This document shows, piece by piece, positions 62,627-64,000 of a stretch of DNA of 64,000 nt (positions are counted from its first letter, which is position 1; each line of letters starts with the position of its first letter). This DNA comes from Ferruginibacter lapsinanis (GTDB lineage: Bacteria > Bacteroidota > Bacteroidia > Chitinophagales > Chitinophagaceae). Below the pieces are notes generated by a model. That model had not been told where the DNA came from, searched no databases, and was given only the letters and a program-made list of their open reading frames with translations. The translations under genes were made by a program, and so were the position numbers. The DNA lies in contig NZ_CP086063.1 of assembly GCF_020783315.1 (NCBI RefSeq), positions 868,001 through 932,000 on the forward strand, in the 5' to 3' direction.

Positions 62627-62704
62627 AACACCGATTGAACTTATTAAACTGATTTATACAGATAAGTAATTAGTGATGATAAGTTCAATCAGTGTTATCT
62701 GTGT
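62627..62704. repeat. Inverted repeat shared with 26.9 kb
   Basis: TAGAACACCGATTGAACTTAT on the left faces ATAAGTTCAATCAGTGTTATC on the right, forming a long hairpin between the DUF5606 gene and the peptidase. The core also occurs at 26884-26940. Confidence 0.75.
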
Positions 62705-62725
62705 TCTATTCCAAAAAATATTCTT

Positions 62726-64000
62726 ATGTACACCGCAGATATAAAGAAAACTCCTCGTCATTTTGTCCCTAAAAATTTTACGGTAACTGATTGGCAACAT
62801 TTAGAACCATTCTTCAAAGATCTGCTTGCCCGTAATATTGATACTATGGCCAACCTTGAACAATGGTTAAAAGATCAAAGCGAATTGGAAGCCGTTATCA
62901 ATGAAGATGCCTGCTGGCGCCAGATCAAGATGACCTGCGACACAGAGAACAAAGCCCTGGAAGAAGCGTTCACGTATTTCTGCATGGAGATTCAGCCAAA
63001 GATAGAGCCATTTGCGGATGCACTAAACAAAAAGCTGATCAACCATACTTACTCTAAAGAGCTGAACAAGGAAAAGTATTTTACTTATCTACGTAGCATA
63101 AAAAAGAATATTGAATTATTTAAGGAAGAAAACATCCCTTTACAGGCAGAACTTGCCGTAATGCAGCAGCAGTTTGGTGTTATCTCTGGTAAGATGACCG
63201 TTACTGTTAACGGAAATGAATACACGCTGCAACAGGCAACCAAATTTTTGGAAAGCCACGACAGAGCTTTGAGAGAAGAGGTTTACAGGAAGATAAATGA
63301 AAGAAGGTTATTGGATAAAGAAGCGTTGAATGAGCTGTATAACAACCTTATTCAAAAACGCAACCAGATAGCCATCAATGCAGGCTTTGCAAATTATGGT
63401 GAATATCGTTTTAAAGAATTAGGAAGATTTGATTACACCAAACAAGACTGTACTAATTTTCATGAAGCAGTAAAAAAATATGTGCTTCCATTAGTAAATC
63501 TTATCTATAAAAAAAGAAAAGAAAAATTAGGATTAGAAACTCTACGTCCATGGGATATTGAAGCACAACCTGAAGGCACAGAACCTTTGCATCCTTTTAC
63601 AACAAGCGATGAGCTGATCAATAAATCAATCGAATGTTTTTCCAAGCTTCGTCCGTTCTTTGGCGAATGTTTGAAAAAGATGCAGGAACTAAAACACCTT
63701 GACCTGGAAAGCAGAAAAGGCAAGGCTCCCGGAGGATACAACTGTCCTTTGGCAGAAAGTGGCGCTCCGTTCATTTTCATGAATGCTGCCGGACAAATGC
63801 ATGATGTAACCACCATGGTACATGAAGGTGGCCATGCAATACATTCATTCTTGGCACACCATTTAGAATTGAATGGCTTTAAAGAGTACCCGATGGAAAT
63901 TGCTGAAGTAGCCAGCATGTCGATGGAGTTATTCAGTATGGAACACTGGGAAACATTCTTTAATAATGCCGAAGATCTGAAAAGAGCAAAGGAACATCAG
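62726..64000 (+). CDS. M3-family oligoendopeptidase, C-terminus cut by window edge
   Basis: The open frame runs 425 residues from ATG 62726 to the window end. The N-terminal helical part (EQWLKDQSELEAVINEDACWRQI) and the zinc site VHEGGHAIHSF at residues 366-370 (HEGGH) identify an M3 metallopeptidase of the PepF type. The second Glu ligand is expected downstream (AEVASMSMELF starts this region at 63902). Family members are about 560-600 residues, so 150 or more are missing. It has no signal peptide and should cut short peptides in the cytoplasm. Confidence 0.9.
   Translation, partial: MYTADIKKTPRHFVPKNFTVTDWQHLEPFFKDLLARNIDTMANLEQWLKDQSELEAVINEDACWRQIKMTCDTENKALEEAFTYFCMEIQPKIEPFADALNKKLINHTYSKELNKEKYFTYLRSIKKNIELFKEENIPLQAELAVMQQQFGVISGKMTVTVNGNEYTLQQATKFLESHDRALREEVYRKINERRLLDKEALNELYNNLIQKRNQIAINAGFANYGEYRFKELGRFDYTKQDCTNFHEAVKKYVLPLVNLIYKKRKEKLGLETLRPWDIEAQPEGTEPLHPFTTSDELINKSIECFSKLRPFFGECLKKMQELKHLDLESRKGKAPGGYNCPLAESGAPFIFMNAAGQMHDVTTMVHEGGHAIHSFLAHHLELNGFKEYPMEIAEVASMSMELFSMEHWETFFNNAEDLKRAKEHQ

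Overview
The window looks like chromosome of a low-GC Bacteroidota, most likely Chitinophagaceae or a near relative. The evidence is a complete starch-type SusC/SusD/SusE system, a giant GH13 amylase with a type IX secretion C-terminal signal, many Cys-lipoproteins and outer-membrane barrels, DUF families typical of the phylum, a two-piece metH, a THX ribosomal peptide, and promoters of the Bacteroidota form TAnnTTTG. There is no phage, plasmid, insertion sequence or CRISPR array. Gene content is mostly core, with a few accessory islands.

Layout: 1-1499 is the N-terminal part of a GH63-like glucosidase running off the left edge. 1776-7464 is a tight six-gene operon (polytopic membrane protein, two methyltransferases, HpcH/HpaI-type lyase, D-2-hydroxyacid dehydrogenase, GT2 glycosyltransferase) that probably makes or decorates a surface glycan or lipid. 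7531-10470 is an ECF sigma factor with a TM/beta-barrel protein and a lipoprotein. 10681-15884 holds small housekeeping genes: coiled coil, Yip1, pdxH, THX, HU, DUF4286, exonuclease III, a barrel protein and FKBP. 15970-20520 is methionine synthase in two genes, separated by an ORF6N gene broken by one stop codon and preceded by a structured attenuator-like leader. 20583-26334 holds an OB-fold protein, recR, an Ig-like lipoprotein and a UvrD helicase-nuclease. A tRNA-Arg(CCU) lies at 27808. 28599-34813 is a redox operon (GltD-like flavoprotein, pyruvate:ferredoxin oxidoreductase, DHOD-like protein). A candidate small RNA lies at 35022-35208. 35341-43021 holds a DUF3616 protein, pyrH, small secreted proteins, and tsf, rpsB, rpsI and rplM.

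43310-57501 is an alpha-glucan utilisation locus: GH13 amylase plus a Nudix-type regulator in one unit, and susC-susD-susE-susF-like in the next. Both promoters carry GTGTA...TACAC palindromes that may be the regulator's operators. 57645-64000 holds ligA, an HNH-derived helix-turn-helix protein, DUF2461, a JmjC-like cupin, DUF5606 and the N-terminal part of an M3 oligoendopeptidase running off the right edge.

Across the window, untranslated regions carry short imperfect tandem repeats with a strict 7-nt period, often as facing inverted pairs. One such array lies inside the ligA reading frame. These repeats, the metH leader, the 35.1-kb RNA and the 1776-7464 operon are the best candidates for something undescribed.
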